Shown: in pieces, positions 51,821 to 63,357 of the stretch
Numbering within the stretch: the first letter of the stretch is position 1
Layout: each line of letters opens with the position of its first letter
Assembly: GCF_900103425.1 (NCBI RefSeq)
Contig: NZ_FMXA01000006.1
Location: 1 to 64,000 of the forward strand
Direction: 5' to 3'
DNA length: 64,000 nucleotides
Origin: Dialister histaminiformans
GTDB taxonomy: Bacteria; Bacillota; Negativicutes; Veillonellales; Dialisteraceae
The notes under the pieces: model-generated
Told to the model about the DNA's origin: nothing
Seen by the model: the letters and a program-made list of their open reading frames with translations, nothing else
Database searches by the model: none
Program-made: the position numbers and the translations under genes

Positions 51821-53125
51821 ATGACACAGCTCGAAGCGGCCAAACAGGGCATTATTACAGAAGAAATGCACCAGGTGGCAGAAGATGAGCATATAGATGC
51901 GGAAAAGATAAGAGAAGGTGTGGAAGCAGGCCATATCGTCATTCCGGCCAATAAAAATCACCGGTCCCTGCATGCTTATGGCATAGGGGAAGGACTTCGT
52001 ACTAAAATGAATGTCAATCTTGGCGTGTCCAAAGATTGTCATGATTATTCTGTAGAACAGGAAAAGGCCAGACTGGCCTGGCGTATGAAGGCGGAAGCCA
52101 TTATGGATTTATCCTGCTATGGAAAAACCGCGGGGTTCAGGCACTGGCTTATTGAAAACAGCCCGGCGGCTATTGGGACCGTCCCCATGTATGATGTGGA
52201 TGGCGCACTTGGGAAGGCGCTGAAAGATATGACAGCGGATGACCTGTTCCAGGTAGTGGAACAGCACGCAAAAGACGGTGTTGATTTTATGACCATTCAT
52301 GCGGGGATCAACCGGGAAGTGGCCGGTCATGTTATGCGGAATAAACGTATTACCAACCTGGTATCCCGTGGCGGCTCCATTCTGTTTGCCTGGATGATGA
52401 TTAAAGGGAAGGAAAATCCTTTCTATGAACAGTACGACAGACTCCTCGATATCTGTCGCACCTATGATGTAACCATATCCTTAGGGGATGCCTGCCGAAG
52501 CGGATGCGGTCATGATTCAACCGATGCCATTCAGATTGCTGAACTGATTACGCTGGGGGAACTGGTTGTGCGCGCGCGTAAGGCCGGAGTTCAGGTTATG
52601 GTGGAAGGCCCGGGACATATGCCGCTCAATGATATACGGATGAATGTGGAAGTAGCGAAAAAGCTGTGTCATGGTGCTCCGCTGTATGTACTGGGACCGA
52701 TTGTCACTGATGTGGCGCCTGGCTATGATCATATTACGGCAGCTATCGGGGGTACACTTTCCGCAGCCTGCGGAGCGGATTTCCTGTGCTATGTTACCCC
52801 GGCAGAACATCTGAGGCTTCCTGATATTCAGGATGTTCATGAAGGTATCGTAGCTTCCAAAATAGCCTGCCATGCGGCGGATATCGTTAAAAAGGTTCCG
52901 GGAGCCGCACAGTGGGATGAGGAGATGAGCTGGGCCAGAAGAAGAGTGGATTTCAAGCGGATGATACCTCTGGCCATTGACCCGGAAAAGGCAAAGGCTT
53001 ACCGGGAAAGCAGCCAGCCGCAAGAGGAGCAGACCTGTACTATGTGCGGACCAAAGTGCCCGATGAAGACACTGGACTCTATTTTAAATAATCGGAATAC
53101 GGATGAAGATCCTTACTTGAAATAA
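51821..53125 (+). CDS. thiC: Phosphomethylpyrimidine synthase ThiC
   Basis: A radical-SAM enzyme that rearranges aminoimidazole ribotide into hydroxymethylpyrimidine phosphate for thiamine. The 434 residues have the C-terminal iron-sulfur motif [11 protein letters not shown] (CxxCxxxxC type), [14 protein letters not shown] and [17 protein letters not shown]. The length fits the shorter ThiC of anaerobes. The ATG at 51821 follows GAAGGAGA. An upstream in-frame ATG lies within the leader near the terminator. No other thi genes follow. Confidence 0.95.
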   Translation: MTQLEAAKQGIITEEMHQVAEDEHIDAEKIREGVEAGHIVIPANKNHRSLHAYGIGEGLRTKMNVNLGVSKDCHDYSVEQEKARLAWRMKAEAIMDLSCYGKTAGFRHWLIENSPAAIGTVPMYDVDGALGKALKDMTADDLFQVVEQHAKDGVDFMTIHAGINREVAGHVMRNKRITNLVSRGGSILFAWMMIKGKENPFYEQYDRLLDICRTYDVTISLGDACRSGCGHDSTDAIQIAELITLGELVVRARKAGVQVMVEGPGHMPLNDIRMNVEVAKKLCHGAPLYVLGPIVTDVAPGYDHITAAIGGTLSAACGADFLCYVTPAEHLRLPDIQDVHEGIVASKIACHAADIVKKVPGAAQWDEEMSWARRRVDFKRMIPLAIDPEKAKAYRESSQPQEEQTCTMCGPKCPMKTLDSILNNRNTDEDPYLK

Positions 53126-53145
53126 TTTATCAGAGATATATTTCC

Positions 53146-53187
53146 AGAGGATTGGGATGCAAAACAAAGCATCACAGTCCTCTTTTT
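53146..53187 (+). terminator. thiC terminator
   Basis: AGAGGATTGGGATGC / GCATCACAGTCCTCT (53146-53160 / 53169-53183) with two mismatches, then five T. Confidence 0.82.
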
Positions 53188-53348
53188 GATGTACAAATTT
53201 GTATGAGCATATTTGAGCCCGGAATAAATAAAACCGTTGCGACTAATTGTGTCAGCTGTTGTTTACACTGGTAATACATTCTGACAACACCTATAATATA
53301 GATATAAGTATAAATATAGTAAGACATGACACTCTGAAAGGAGTACCT

Positions 53349-55004
53349 ATGTATATATCCTTTATGAAAATAGAGAATTATCGTACATTCCATATGATAA
53401 CTCTTACATTTGATGACAGCATGAACTTTATTGTAGGAGACAATAATATCGGGAAGACCAATTTTCTGGCTTTGCTAAAGACGGTTACTCAGGGATTGGG
53501 ATTTGTGGAAAGCGATTTTAAGGACCCGGATTTGCCAATCCGCGTGGCTATTGAATTGTCTATGGCGGATATGTCATCGGGAGAAAAACTTAAAATTTCT
53601 CTGGAACAGAAGGTAACGGAAGTAGTTCCCCGGTTATATGATCTGAAGACGGGCAATCAGCTTCCGTTGGAATATGTGCGAAGCATGTTTTACATTAATC
53701 TTTCTCTGGAAGCGGTTCCTCGTAACATTGTGTCGGATCAGGAATTTAAGCGCCTTCATGATGCGTTTTCCCTGATATTGTCTGGAAATAAAGATAATTA
53801 TGCAAGAGCCGAAGATTATTTTCATAAAAAGGGAATAGATCTGAAATTGCCGGAAGACCCGCGTGCAGCCGCATTGCTGATTATCAATACCATCTATTTT
53901 ACACCGCAGGAAGAGGAGAGCTCTGTTACTCAGCTGATGATGGCGGTTGGCGGGCATTTGCTCAGTGAGATGATCAGGAAGAAAGAAAGCCGGTCTATTC
54001 CTTTTCAGGATTTGATAATTACCGGACGGGATGGCAAGAAATATTTGCCTATTGCAGTGAGCATAGATGATCCGGAAATACAGCTGCATCCTTATCTGCA
54101 AAGGGCGATGATCAGTTTCCTTCATTCTATTTTATCTAATCGGGAATCTCTGTTCTGCGAACTGATAAAGGCAGTGCTTGACGTGGATGGAATTGATGGT
54201 CAGCTTTTCATTGTTACCCATTCTACGGATGCGCTGGTGGATGATTATCGCTGCATTATCCGTCTGTATCGAAATAAAGCCTCCGGAGTCAGCGCTGCCT
54301 GTGGAGCGTCCTTTAAATTCGATAAGGAAATTGAAAAACATCTGATTATGCATTTCCCTGAAGTGAAGGAGGCCATGTATGCTCGGTGTGCTCTCATTGT
54401 GGAAGGGGAAACAGAATATGGTTCATTCCCATATTTTGCCATTACCATGGGGATACATTTTGACTACCATGGAATCTGCCTGATTAATGCCCGCGGAGAA
54501 AGTTCCATATCCAAAATAAGCCGCCTGCTCCGCGAGTTCCATATTCCTACGGTATGCCTGTACGACAGGGATGTTATGGCAGAACATGGACAGTCTCATG
54601 TGTTTTACACCGATAATATCTGCTATGAAATGGATGTTGTGAAATCCTGTGTAACACAGAGAAAGTCGCACCTTCTTCTGAATGTAGTAAAAACGGTTGC
54701 GCCGGATTCCACCTATGTGCCGCAGGCTCTTATTAAGAAAGCCTGCCAGAAGCTTCAGATTCCCAAATCGGAATTTGCCCCGAGAAAACTGGAAAATATA
54801 TCTGTAAGATCGGAGAAGGCACTTACTTTTTATTATTTTGCCTGGCTTTATGGGAATAAAGGTGTTATCATAGGTCGGGCACTCGGACTTCAGCTGGGAA
54901 TCAATGAAATTCCGGAGTCGTTTAAACGCGCTATTACGGAAGCGGTTAACCGCGCGGACAGACATGAGGTATCCGCGAAAGACCGGGTGGAAATCCAGAA
55001 GTAA
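53349..55004 (+). CDS. OLD-family ATP-dependent nuclease (AAA ATPase plus TOPRIM)
   Basis: The 551 residues have an ABC-type ATPase part: Walker A GDNNIGKT at 30-37, a signature region around 160-250, Walker B-like ISIDDPEIQLHPYLQ, and IVTHSTDALV. A C-terminal TOPRIM nuclease follows, with Glu352 in IVEGETEYG and Asp406-Arg-Asp408. This is the class 1 OLD layout. The next gene is pyrB rather than a GajB/UvrD helicase, so it is not a Gabija pair. OLD proteins include phage P2 Old and several anti-phage nucleases, but chromosomal class 1 roles are mostly unknown. The start at 53349 has AAAGGAG six bases ahead. The gene sits alone between thiC and the pyr operon. Confidence 0.85.
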   Translation: MYISFMKIENYRTFHMITLTFDDSMNFIVGDNNIGKTNFLALLKTVTQGLGFVESDFKDPDLPIRVAIELSMADMSSGEKLKISLEQKVTEVVPRLYDLKTGNQLPLEYVRSMFYINLSLEAVPRNIVSDQEFKRLHDAFSLILSGNKDNYARAEDYFHKKGIDLKLPEDPRAAALLIINTIYFTPQEEESSVTQLMMAVGGHLLSEMIRKKESRSIPFQDLIITGRDGKKYLPIAVSIDDPEIQLHPYLQRAMISFLHSILSNRESLFCELIKAVLDVDGIDGQLFIVTHSTDALVDDYRCIIRLYRNKASGVSAACGASFKFDKEIEKHLIMHFPEVKEAMYARCALIVEGETEYGSFPYFAITMGIHFDYHGICLINARGESSISKISRLLREFHIPTVCLYDRDVMAEHGQSHVFYTDNICYEMDVVKSCVTQRKSHLLLNVVKTVAPDSTYVPQALIKKACQKLQIPKSEFAPRKLENISVRSEKALTFYYFAWLYGNKGVIIGRALGLQLGINEIPESFKRAITEAVNRADRHEVSAKDRVEIQK

Positions 55005-55077
55005 AAAGATTATATCTTTGCCTGATTCTAACTTGAAAAAAGCGAAGGTATGTTTTACAATGGTTGAAATCTCTATT

Positions 55078-55117
55078 TATATCAATATTTAGATATCTAT
55101 ATCAATATTCAGGTATC
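55078..55117 (+). repeat. Two tandem 20-bp repeats upstream of pyrB
   Basis: TATATCAATATTTAGATATC and the next 20 bases are alike at 18 of 20 positions. They lie in the AT-rich pyrB promoter region and could be regulator sites or a chance duplication. Confidence 0.6.
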
Positions 55118-55150
55118 CTATGGTGTAATGTGGCAGGGAGGGACCATAAC

Positions 55151-56107
55151 GTGTCATTGAAAGGCAGATCTATAGTATCCTTGGAAGGACTCAGTTCCGC
55201 AGAGATTGAACGAATTCTTCAAGTGGCGGCACAGATGAAGAACATTGTTATTTCTCAAAACAAGAAACTTGATGTTTTGAGAGGTAAATCTATTGCTACA
55301 TTATTTTTTGAAGCATCCACCAGAACAAGAAGTTCTTTTGAATTGGCAGCTAAGTATCTAGGTGCTGATGTTGTTAATATTTCCAAATCAGGCAGCTCTA
55401 TGACGAAGGGTGAGAGCGTAAGAGACACAGCGTTGACTTTATCCGCTATGGGAGTTGACGCGTTAGTCATTCGCGATTCGTCAGAAGGGGCTGCTGTTTT
55501 TGTATCCAGGGCAGGGAGTCCACGGGTGGCAATCCCTCCGGTAATCAATGCGGGCGATGGCGCGCACGCGCATCCATCTCAGGGACTGCTGGATATGTTT
55601 ACCGTAAGGGAAGCAGGAATTTCACTGAAAGGAATGAAATATGTCATCTTAGGTGATATTCTGCACTCCCGGGTAGCCCGGAGCGATATTATCGGCTTTG
55701 CCAAAATGGGGGCGGATGTCCACCTGTACGGGCCGAGGACGCTCGTGCCAAAGGAACTGGAAGCTCTGGGATGCACTGTGGATGATTCTATGGAAGAAGC
55801 GCTGGATGGCGCAGATGCCATTAATGTACTCCGTATACAGCTGGAAAGGGCAGCTGGCGGATTTATCCCGTCCCTTTCAGAATATTCCAGCCTGTTTGGA
55901 TTGAACCGCAGACGCCTGGCCCTGGCAAAACCGGGAGCTATTGTCATGCATCCGGGGCCGATGAACCGCGGCGTAGAAATTTCAGAAGATTTAGCCTATG
56001 ATGAACGCTCCTGGATTCAGGAAGAAGTCAGAAACGGGGTAGCAATTCGTATGGCGATGCTGTATTTGATTCTTACGGAGGGAAAAGACATTGAAGTTCA
56101 TAATTAA
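55151..56107 (+). CDS. pyrB: Aspartate carbamoyltransferase, catalytic subunit
   Basis: Condenses carbamoyl phosphate and aspartate in pyrimidine synthesis. The 318 residues carry the carbamoyl phosphate loop STRTR at 56-60, the 80s-loop region SGSSMTKGESVRDT, HPSQGLLDMFT and MHPGPMNRGVEI. GTG 55151 follows GGGAGGG with seven bases between. The longer frame upstream runs into the promoter repeats. It is the first gene of the pyr operon. No pyrI regulatory subunit and no PyrR attenuator were found. Confidence 0.95.
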   Translation: MSLKGRSIVSLEGLSSAEIERILQVAAQMKNIVISQNKKLDVLRGKSIATLFFEASTRTRSSFELAAKYLGADVVNISKSGSSMTKGESVRDTALTLSAMGVDALVIRDSSEGAAVFVSRAGSPRVAIPPVINAGDGAHAHPSQGLLDMFTVREAGISLKGMKYVILGDILHSRVARSDIIGFAKMGADVHLYGPRTLVPKELEALGCTVDDSMEEALDGADAINVLRIQLERAAGGFIPSLSEYSSLFGLNRRRLALAKPGAIVMHPGPMNRGVEISEDLAYDERSWIQEEVRNGVAIRMAMLYLILTEGKDIEVHN

Positions 56108-57380
56108 AAACGGAACCATCGTAAATCCGGCAAGAGGACAGCATGAACAGGGGGATGTGGTAGTCGAAAACGGGAAGATTGTTTCCCTGGGCGGCCATGC
56201 GGATGAGCAGGGAGCTGAAGTGTATGATGCCACCGGATGTTTTGTCACTCCGGGGCTGATTGATATGCACGTACATCTCCGCGAACCGGGACAGACAGGA
56301 AAAGAAGATATTCACACAGGGACCCAGGCCGCTGCCGCTGGCGGGGTAACCCGTGTAGCCACTATGGCCAATACCAGCCCGGTAATTGATTCCGCTACCG
56401 TACTGAGATCCGTTCAGAAACGGGTGGAAGAATCCGGGGTAGTCAAGGTAAGCATTATCGGCGCGATTTCCAAAGGACTGGAAGGGAAACAGCTTTCCGG
56501 CATGGGTGGCATGGCTAAAGCAGGCGCTGTAGCATTCTCGGATGATGGACGGTATGTGGAGAGTGCAGACTTTATGCGTCGCGCTATGGAATATGCCGAT
56601 ATGCTCGATAAGATGATTATTGACCATGCAGAAGATATGACCATGTGCCGTCAGGGATTTATGAATGAAGGTACCAATTCGTACTGCATGGGTGTTACCG
56701 GCCGGCCGGCGGCAGGGGAAGATATCGCGGTAGCCAGGGATATTATTCTCTCCGAACTTACCGGATGCCATCTTCATGTAGCCCATGTAAGCTCTGCCCG
56801 TGCGGTGGAACTTATCCGTCAGGCTAAAAAGAGAGGAAGTCGTGTGACTACAGAAGTAACTGCGCAGCACCTCTATTTCACGGATGACTATCTGAAGGGC
56901 TACGAACCGGTTTATAAAATGGCACCGCCTATCCGCGCGGAAAAAGACAGACAGGCACTGCTTGAAGGCGTGCTGGACGGAACAATTGATGCGATTATTA
57001 CAGACCACGCGCCGCATGCCAATGAGGAAAAGGATGTGCCTTTCTGCTGCGCGCCGAATGGCATCGCAGGGCTGGAAACGTCTCTGGGTTCTGTCCTCAC
57101 CATGTTTTATCACACCCACCGTCTGTCCATTGACCGGATTGTGGAACTGATGAGTACAAATCCGGCCAGACTTCTGAGAGTGGAAGGTGGCATACTGAAC
57201 GCTGGAAAACCGGCGGATATTACGGTTATTAATCCGGACTATGAATGGACAGTTCATGGAAAGGATTTATATACAAAGACACTGTTTACTCCTTATGAAG
57301 GTATTACGCTGAAAGGAAAGGCAGTACTTACTTTAGTTGATGGACAAGTGGTTATGAAGGAAGGGAAGGTATTGAAATGA
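56091..57380 (+). CDS. pyrC: Dihydroorotase
   Basis: Cyclises carbamoyl aspartate to dihydroorotate. The 429 residues are of the class I type: zinc ligands in DMHVHLREPG, HVAHVSSARAV, the TEVTAQHLYFTDDY stretch and ITDHAPH near residue 305. The start is TTG 56091, eight bases after GGAGGG and 17 bases inside the pyrB end. The stop overlaps the carA start (ATGA). Confidence 0.94.
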   Translation: MKFIIKNGTIVNPARGQHEQGDVVVENGKIVSLGGHADEQGAEVYDATGCFVTPGLIDMHVHLREPGQTGKEDIHTGTQAAAAGGVTRVATMANTSPVIDSATVLRSVQKRVEESGVVKVSIIGAISKGLEGKQLSGMGGMAKAGAVAFSDDGRYVESADFMRRAMEYADMLDKMIIDHAEDMTMCRQGFMNEGTNSYCMGVTGRPAAGEDIAVARDIILSELTGCHLHVAHVSSARAVELIRQAKKRGSRVTTEVTAQHLYFTDDYLKGYEPVYKMAPPIRAEKDRQALLEGVLDGTIDAIITDHAPHANEEKDVPFCCAPNGIAGLETSLGSVLTMFYHTHRLSIDRIVELMSTNPARLLRVEGGILNAGKPADITVINPDYEWTVHGKDLYTKTLFTPYEGITLKGKAVLTLVDGQVVMKEGKVLK

Positions 57381-58441
57381 ACGGCTTATTAGTACTCGCC
57401 AACGGAGCCCGTTTCAAAGGTACTCTTTTAGGAAATGTAGAAGGCTTTGGTGAACTGGTTTTCAATACAGGGATGACAGGTTATCAGGAATGTTTTACAG
57501 ATCCTTCGTATGAAGGGCAGATTCTGACACTGACCTATCCACTGATTGGCAACTATGGTGCTAATGATGAATTTATGCAGACAGCCAAACCGGCAGCTGC
57601 TGGATATGTAGTGGACCAGATTGCCGCACACCCGAGCAACTGGGAGTGCAAGGGAACCATTACTGAATTCATTGAAAGATATCATGTACCCTGCCTCTAT
57701 AATGTGGATACCCGTGCGGTAACCCGCGAACTGAGAAAACACGGGGTTATGAAGGGGATTATCGTAAGAGCTGACAGAACGGAAGATGAAATCAGGGAAC
57801 TGCTTGGTCAGTCCATGCATCACAATCAGATTTCCAGAGTAACTACTCCTTATCCTTATGTATATGGTGACGGCAAGTATAAGGTGGCGCTGGTGGACTG
57901 CGGACTGAAAAAGAATATTCTGAAGAGTCTGGCAGCTAATGACTGCACTGTACATGTATTTCCCGCTTTCACACCGGCAGAAGAACTCCTGTCCATCAAT
58001 CCAGATGGCATTTTCATGAGCCCTGGACCAGGGAATCCGCAGGATGTGCCGGAAATCGTGGAAACAGTCAGAAAACTTATCGGCAAGAAGCCGATTTTCG
58101 GTATCTGCATGGGTCTGCAGCTGATTTCCATAGCTCTGGGAGCTAAGACCTTTAAGCTTCCTTTTGGACATCGAGGAGCCAACCATCCGGTCAAAGATTT
58201 GCGTACAGGCCGCGTATACATCACCAGCCAGAACCATGGCTATGCCGTATCTGATGAGGACTTGCCGGAATGTATGGAAGTTATACTGCGCAGCGTAAAT
58301 GATGGAACCATTGAAGGTATCCGTCATAAGACCCTGCCAATTCAGGCTGTACAGTATCATCCGGAAGCCGCACCGGGACCGACAGATAATTTCTATTTGT
58401 TTAAGGAATTTGCACAGATGATGGAGGAGAACAGGAAATGA
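57377..58441 (+). CDS. carA: Carbamoyl phosphate synthase, small (glutaminase) subunit
   Basis: Hydrolyses glutamine to supply ammonia to CarB. The 354 residues have the N-terminal CPSase small domain and a class I glutamine amidotransferase: nucleophile Cys in [17 protein letters not shown], and the His-Glu pair in [10 protein letters not shown]. Overlaps of four bases at both ends link it tightly to pyrC and carB. Its place within a pyr operon suggests a pyrimidine-dedicated enzyme. Confidence 0.96.
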   Translation: MNGLLVLANGARFKGTLLGNVEGFGELVFNTGMTGYQECFTDPSYEGQILTLTYPLIGNYGANDEFMQTAKPAAAGYVVDQIAAHPSNWECKGTITEFIERYHVPCLYNVDTRAVTRELRKHGVMKGIIVRADRTEDEIRELLGQSMHHNQISRVTTPYPYVYGDGKYKVALVDCGLKKNILKSLAANDCTVHVFPAFTPAEELLSINPDGIFMSPGPGNPQDVPEIVETVRKLIGKKPIFGICMGLQLISIALGAKTFKLPFGHRGANHPVKDLRTGRVYITSQNHGYAVSDEDLPECMEVILRSVNDGTIEGIRHKTLPIQAVQYHPEAAPGPTDNFYLFKEFAQMMEENRK

Positions 58442-61400
58442 AAAGAACGGATGTAAAAAAGGTACTGGTCATTGGATCTGGCCCAATCGTAATCGGCCAG
58501 GCTGCTGAATTCGACTATGCTGGTACTCAGGCATGCCGTTCCCTCCGGGAAGAAGGCATGCAGGTTGTTCTGGTAAACAGCAATCCATCCACGATTATGA
58601 CCGATTCAGATATTGCCGACGCTGTGTATATCGAACCAATCACTCTGCAGTTCGTAACCGAAGTTATTAAGAAGGAAAGACCGGATGCACTGCTGGCCAC
58701 CCTGGGCGGTCAGGTAGGTCTTAACATGGCGGTTCAGCTGGCAGAAGCCGGTGTACTGGAAAAGTACGGCGTAAAGCTGCTGGGTTCCTCTCTTCACGCA
58801 ATCAAGCATGCAGAAGACAGAGAACTGTTCAAGGAAGCCATGGAAAAAATCCATCAGCCGGTTCCGGAAAGTGAAATTTTTGAAGAGCTGGAACCAGCTG
58901 TCAGGTTTGCCGACAGCATTGGCTATCCGGTAATTATCCGCCCGGCCTTCACCCTTGGGGGAACCGGCGGCGGCATTGCCCATGACCGTTATGAAATGGA
59001 AGAAATCGCCAACCGCGGGTTGAAACTGTCTCCGATTAACCAGATTCTGGTTGAACGAAGCGTAGCCGGCTGGAAGGAAGTTGAATATGAAGTTATGCGC
59101 GACAGCGCAGATAACTGCATCATCGTCTGCAGCATGGAAAATATCGACCCAGTAGGCGTTCATACCGGCGATTCCATCGTAGTGGCACCGACTCAGACGC
59201 TGACCGATGGACAGTTCCAGATGCTTCGTACCGCATCTATCAACATTATCCGCTACCTGGGCATTGAAGGTGGATGTAACGTACAGTACGCGCTGGACAC
59301 CCGTTCCAATCAGTACTATGTCATTGAAGTAAATCCGCGTGTAAGCCGTTCTTCTGCACTGGCATCCAAGGCTACCGGCTATCCGATTGCCAAGGTAGCG
59401 GCCAAGGTGGCTCTGGGAATGACCCTGGATGAAATCACAAATGCAGTAACCGGAGATACCAAGGCCTGCTTTGAACCATCTATCGACTATGTAGTATGCA
59501 AATTCCCAAGATGGCCATTTGAAAAGTTCACTCTGGCAGATCGCCAGATTGGTACCCAGATGAAGGCTACTGGTGAAGTCATGGCACTTGACCGTACATT
59601 GGAAGGATCTCTTCTCAAAGCTATACGTTCTCTGGAAGTAGGAGAAGGCTATCTGCATCTGGCTAAACTGGACAGCCAGTCGCTGTATGATATCCGCTGC
59701 CTCCTGCATAGAACAGATAATGAACGTATATTTGTGGTTGCAGAAGCGCTTCGCCGTGGAATTGAACCGGAAGAAATTAATCGCATTACCCGAATCGATC
59801 TGTTCTTCCTGTATAAGATTCAGAATATCATCCATATGGAAAAGCGTCTGATTAAAGAAGGTCTGACGGAAGAAACTCTGGTGGCAGCAAAGAAAATTCA
59901 AATTCCGGACAAAGTTATTGCCAAGCTGAGCGATACTACCATCAAAGCGGTCAGAGCCATGAAAAAGAAGCTGAACTTTCATCCGGACTTTAAGATGGTG
60001 GATACCTGCGCCGCTGAATTTGAAGCGAAGACACCATACTACTATTCCACCTATGGCAGTGAAGATGAAGTACAGCCGCAGGGCAATAAGTCCGTTGTCG
60101 TATTTGGTTCCGGCCCAATCCGTATCGGCCAGGGGATTGAATTCGATTACTGCTCAGTACACGCATCCTGGGCACTCCGCAAGGCTGGTCATAAGGCTAT
60201 TGTCATCAACAATAACCCGGAAACGGTATCCACTGATTTTGATACATCGGATGCTCTGTACTTCGAACCACTTACCGTGGATGATGTCATGGAAGTCATT
60301 GAAAAGGAAAAGCCGGAAGGGGTTATCTGTCAGTTTGGCGGTCAGACAGCTATCAATCTGGCTACTCCTATGGCCAAGAGAGGAATACGCATTATCGGAT
60401 CTTCTAATGAAAGTATCGATATGGCAGAAGACAGAGAACGTTTTGATACGCTCATGGGACAGCTGGGCATTGCCAGACCTAAAGGCTGTCTGGTGGAAAG
60501 TGAAGCCGAAGCCATTGAAAAGACACAGGATCTGGATTATCCGCTTATCGTTCGTCCAAGCTATGTACTTGGCGGTCGTGCAATGCAGATTGTATATGAT
60601 GAACACGAACTCAGAACCTACCTGAAGGAAGCCGTTGTTGCTTCTCATGAACATCCGGTACTGATTGACCAGTACATGGTTGGCCGTGAAGTGGAAATTG
60701 ATGCTATTTCCGATGGTATTGATGTATGCATTCCGGGAATTATGGAACAGATTGAACGTTCCGGCGTTCATTCCGGGGACTCCTTCGCCGTATATCCTCC
60801 GCAGCATCTGAGCCAGGAGATTATCGATACTCTGGCTGATTACACGAAGAAGATTGCGATTGCCATGTCCGTAAAGGGGCTGGTCAACATTCAGTTCATT
60901 GTTGTGAATGACCGTGTGTATGTAATTGAAGTCAACCCAAGAGCCAGTCGTACAGTTCCATTCATGAGTAAGATTACCGGTATCAATATGGTGGAATATG
61001 CAACAAGAATAGCACTGGGTGAATCGCTGAAAGATACCGGACTTCCACTTGGACTGGTTCCACCAAAGGATTATGTAGCTATTAAGGCACCTGTTTTCTC
61101 TTTCTCCAAGCTGGGGCTGGTAGAAATCAAGCTGGGACCGGAAATGAAGTCCACTGGCGAAGTTATGGGTATTGGACATACCTATGAGGAAGCCCTCTAT
61201 AAGGCAGTCATTGCGGCTAACCTTATGATTCCTGCAGGCGGCAGCATCCTCATCACGGTAAGCGACAGAGATAAGAAGGAAACCGCTAACCTGGCTCGCG
61301 GATTTGTAAAACTGGGATACAAGCTGGTCTGCACTTCCGGTACAGGAAGCTATTTCAAGAGCCTGGGCATTCCGGTTGAAATTATTAAGAAGATTCATGA

Positions 61401-61641
61401 AAAGGGCGAAAACTGTGAAAAGTATCTGAAGTCCGGGAAGGTAGACATGGTACTCAATACCATTTCCTACGGCAGCCAGATTGAACAGGAAGGCTATGAT
61501 CTCAGAAGAATCGCAGTAGAACTGGCTATCCCGTGCCTTACTTCACTGGATACAGCTAAGGAAGTTCTCCGTGTCATGGCTGAAGACGATACCGAAGCAA
61601 GCCATCATGTGGAATCTATTCAGGAATATGTAAAGGAGTAA
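58438..61641 (+). CDS. carB: Carbamoyl phosphate synthase, large subunit
   Basis: Makes carbamoyl phosphate from bicarbonate, ammonia and two ATP. The 1067 residues show the two homologous synthase halves, each beginning with a [19 protein letters not shown]-like or [19 protein letters not shown]-like sequence (about 10 and 555). An ATP-grasp domain follows in each (FTLGGTGGG and YVLGGRAM). The C-terminal MGS-like allosteric domain starts near residue 935. It is full length and overlaps carA by four bases. Confidence 0.97.
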   Translation: MKRTDVKKVLVIGSGPIVIGQAAEFDYAGTQACRSLREEGMQVVLVNSNPSTIMTDSDIADAVYIEPITLQFVTEVIKKERPDALLATLGGQVGLNMAVQLAEAGVLEKYGVKLLGSSLHAIKHAEDRELFKEAMEKIHQPVPESEIFEELEPAVRFADSIGYPVIIRPAFTLGGTGGGIAHDRYEMEEIANRGLKLSPINQILVERSVAGWKEVEYEVMRDSADNCIIVCSMENIDPVGVHTGDSIVVAPTQTLTDGQFQMLRTASINIIRYLGIEGGCNVQYALDTRSNQYYVIEVNPRVSRSSALASKATGYPIAKVAAKVALGMTLDEITNAVTGDTKACFEPSIDYVVCKFPRWPFEKFTLADRQIGTQMKATGEVMALDRTLEGSLLKAIRSLEVGEGYLHLAKLDSQSLYDIRCLLHRTDNERIFVVAEALRRGIEPEEINRITRIDLFFLYKIQNIIHMEKRLIKEGLTEETLVAAKKIQIPDKVIAKLSDTTIKAVRAMKKKLNFHPDFKMVDTCAAEFEAKTPYYYSTYGSEDEVQPQGNKSVVVFGSGPIRIGQGIEFDYCSVHASWALRKAGHKAIVINNNPETVSTDFDTSDALYFEPLTVDDVMEVIEKEKPEGVICQFGGQTAINLATPMAKRGIRIIGSSNESIDMAEDRERFDTLMGQLGIARPKGCLVESEAEAIEKTQDLDYPLIVRPSYVLGGRAMQIVYDEHELRTYLKEAVVASHEHPVLIDQYMVGREVEIDAISDGIDVCIPGIMEQIERSGVHSGDSFAVYPPQHLSQEIIDTLADYTKKIAIAMSVKGLVNIQFIVVNDRVYVIEVNPRASRTVPFMSKITGINMVEYATRIALGESLKDTGLPLGLVPPKDYVAIKAPVFSFSKLGLVEIKLGPEMKSTGEVMGIGHTYEEALYKAVIAANLMIPAGGSILITVSDRDKKETANLARGFVKLGYKLVCTSGTGSYFKSLGIPVEIIKKIHEKGENCEKYLKSGKVDMVLNTISYGSQIEQEGYDLRRIAVELAIPCLTSLDTAKEVLRVMAEDDTEASHHVESIQEYVKE

Positions 61642-61647
61642 CAGGTT

Positions 61648-62415
61648 ATGACAGGAATGGTTGAAAAAGGAATCATCATCCGCCATGAAAAGATGGGTCC
61701 GGATATCTGGCGCATGGTGATTTCTCTTCCACTGACCGCCAAAAAGGCAAAACCAGGTCAGTTTATACATGTAAAGATTAATGACAACAGCAGACTGCTT
61801 CGTCGTCCGATTTCCATTGCCGGTACGGCACCGGGCAAGGGACTGGTAGAAATCCTTTACCGCGTAGTAGGGAGTGGTACACAGCTTATGTCCGAAATGA
61901 AGGAAGGCGATACCATTGACTGCCTCGGACCACTGGGAACTTCCTTTACCATTCCGGAAGAAGGAGAAATTCTCGGCGTAGGCGGTGGTGTAGGTATTGC
62001 ACCGATTCTGTTTACTGCAAGACGGGCAAAACCAGGTCAGATGACGGTAGTCATCGGCGGACGCAACAAGGACGAAGTCTTCTGGAAAGATTTATTCCCG
62101 AAAACACTGAAGCAGCTCATTGTTACAACTGATGATGGCTCCTATGGCATCAAAGGGTTCACCGTATCCGTCCTTCCGGATGTGATGAAACAGGGCACTG
62201 TCCGTCAGGTAGCTGTATGTGGACCGGGAATCATGATGAAGAAGACCGCAGAAATTGCCGGTGAATACGGGGTTCCGTGTGAAGTATCCCTGGAACGCCG
62301 GATGGGTTGCGGCACAGGTACCTGTATGGCCTGTGTATGTGACAGAAAGGCAGGCGGCCATTATAAGGTATGCAGCGATGGCCCGGTATTTGATGCAGCG
62401 GAGGTGGTTTTATGA
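61648..62415 (+). CDS. pyrK: Dihydroorotate dehydrogenase electron transfer subunit
   Basis: The iron-sulfur flavoprotein that passes electrons from dihydroorotate dehydrogenase B to NAD. The 255 residues have the FAD site RRPISIAG, the NAD-binding GVGGGVGIAPILFTAR and the 2Fe-2S ligands in GCGTGTCMACVC plus the later Cys in KVCSDGPVF. It overlaps pyrD by four bases, forming the PyrD-PyrK pair. Confidence 0.94.
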   Translation: MTGMVEKGIIIRHEKMGPDIWRMVISLPLTAKKAKPGQFIHVKINDNSRLLRRPISIAGTAPGKGLVEILYRVVGSGTQLMSEMKEGDTIDCLGPLGTSFTIPEEGEILGVGGGVGIAPILFTARRAKPGQMTVVIGGRNKDEVFWKDLFPKTLKQLIVTTDDGSYGIKGFTVSVLPDVMKQGTVRQVAVCGPGIMMKKTAEIAGEYGVPCEVSLERRMGCGTGTCMACVCDRKAGGHYKVCSDGPVFDAAEVVL

Positions 62416-63317
62416 ATATGACCGTTGAGTTCTGCGGAATTAAGATGAAATCTCCAGTTATTGCCGCATCAGGTACTTTTGGCTATGGCATAGAATACAA
62501 GGATTATATGGACCTGAATCAGGTAGGGGCTATTTCTGTAAAAGGACTTGGTCTTACTCCCTGGACAGGGAACAAAGGGGTCCGTATTGCGGAAACCGCA
62601 TCCGGTGTTTTGAACTGCATCGGACTGGAAAACCCTGGGGTAGAAAAGTTCTTATCCTACTATTTACCGAGGCTGAAGTCGTATGATGTACCGATTATTG
62701 CCAACATGGTCGGCAGAAATGTGGAAGAATACGGAAAGACTGCGAAGGCTCTTACCGTTCCGGGCGTCAGCGCACTGGAAGTCAACATTTCCTGTCCAAA
62801 CGTTACCAATGGCGGCATGGCCTTTGGTACTGACCCCAAAGTGGCAGCTCAGGTTACAGCAGAAGTAAAACGCAACACCACTCTGCCGGTCATCGTTAAG
62901 CTTTCTCCGAATGTCACTGACATTACGGCAGTGGCCAGAGCGGTGGAAGAAGCGGGAGCGGATGCCATCTCCCTGATTAACACACTTATGGGTATGGCCA
63001 TTGACGCGAGAACCCGACGCCCGGTACTGGGCAATGTCACTGGCGGACTGTCCGGCCCGGCTATTAAACCGGTAGCTCTTCGCATGGTATGGCAGGTAAG
63101 AAAAGCCGTTCACATCCCGATTTGCGGAATGGGAGGCATTATGACAGGTACCGATGCCGCTGAATTCATGATTGCTGGTGCGGATACCGTTCAGGTCGGG
63201 ACAGCCACCCTGGCTTCTCCCAACGCTATTCCCCGCATTACCGGTGAATTACGTAAGTGGTGCGAAGCCAATCAGGTGGAAGATGTCAATTCCATCGTCA
63301 ACACATTGAAAATCTGA
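62412..63317 (+). CDS. pyrD: Dihydroorotate dehydrogenase B, catalytic subunit
   Basis: Oxidises dihydroorotate to orotate with FMN. The 301 residues have SPVIAASGTFGYG, NCIGLENPGVE, the catalytic Cys in VNISCPNVTNGGMAFG, VKLSPNVTDI and the FMN-binding GMGGIMTGTDAAEFM. This is the NAD-linked type 1B enzyme, agreeing with pyrK just upstream. It ends the operon here. pyrE and pyrF, needed for UMP, are not in the window. Confidence 0.95.
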   Translation: MNMTVEFCGIKMKSPVIAASGTFGYGIEYKDYMDLNQVGAISVKGLGLTPWTGNKGVRIAETASGVLNCIGLENPGVEKFLSYYLPRLKSYDVPIIANMVGRNVEEYGKTAKALTVPGVSALEVNISCPNVTNGGMAFGTDPKVAAQVTAEVKRNTTLPVIVKLSPNVTDITAVARAVEEAGADAISLINTLMGMAIDARTRRPVLGNVTGGLSGPAIKPVALRMVWQVRKAVHIPICGMGGIMTGTDAAEFMIAGADTVQVGTATLASPNAIPRITGELRKWCEANQVEDVNSIVNTLKI

Positions 63318-63357
63318 TGAGGTCAGGGTAGTTTAGTTTCCCCGCTTCTACAAAAAG

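Noticed and set aside
53349-55004. Gabija (GajA-GajB) system
   Set aside because: The downstream gene is pyrB, the upstream one thiC, and no UvrD-like helicase is present.
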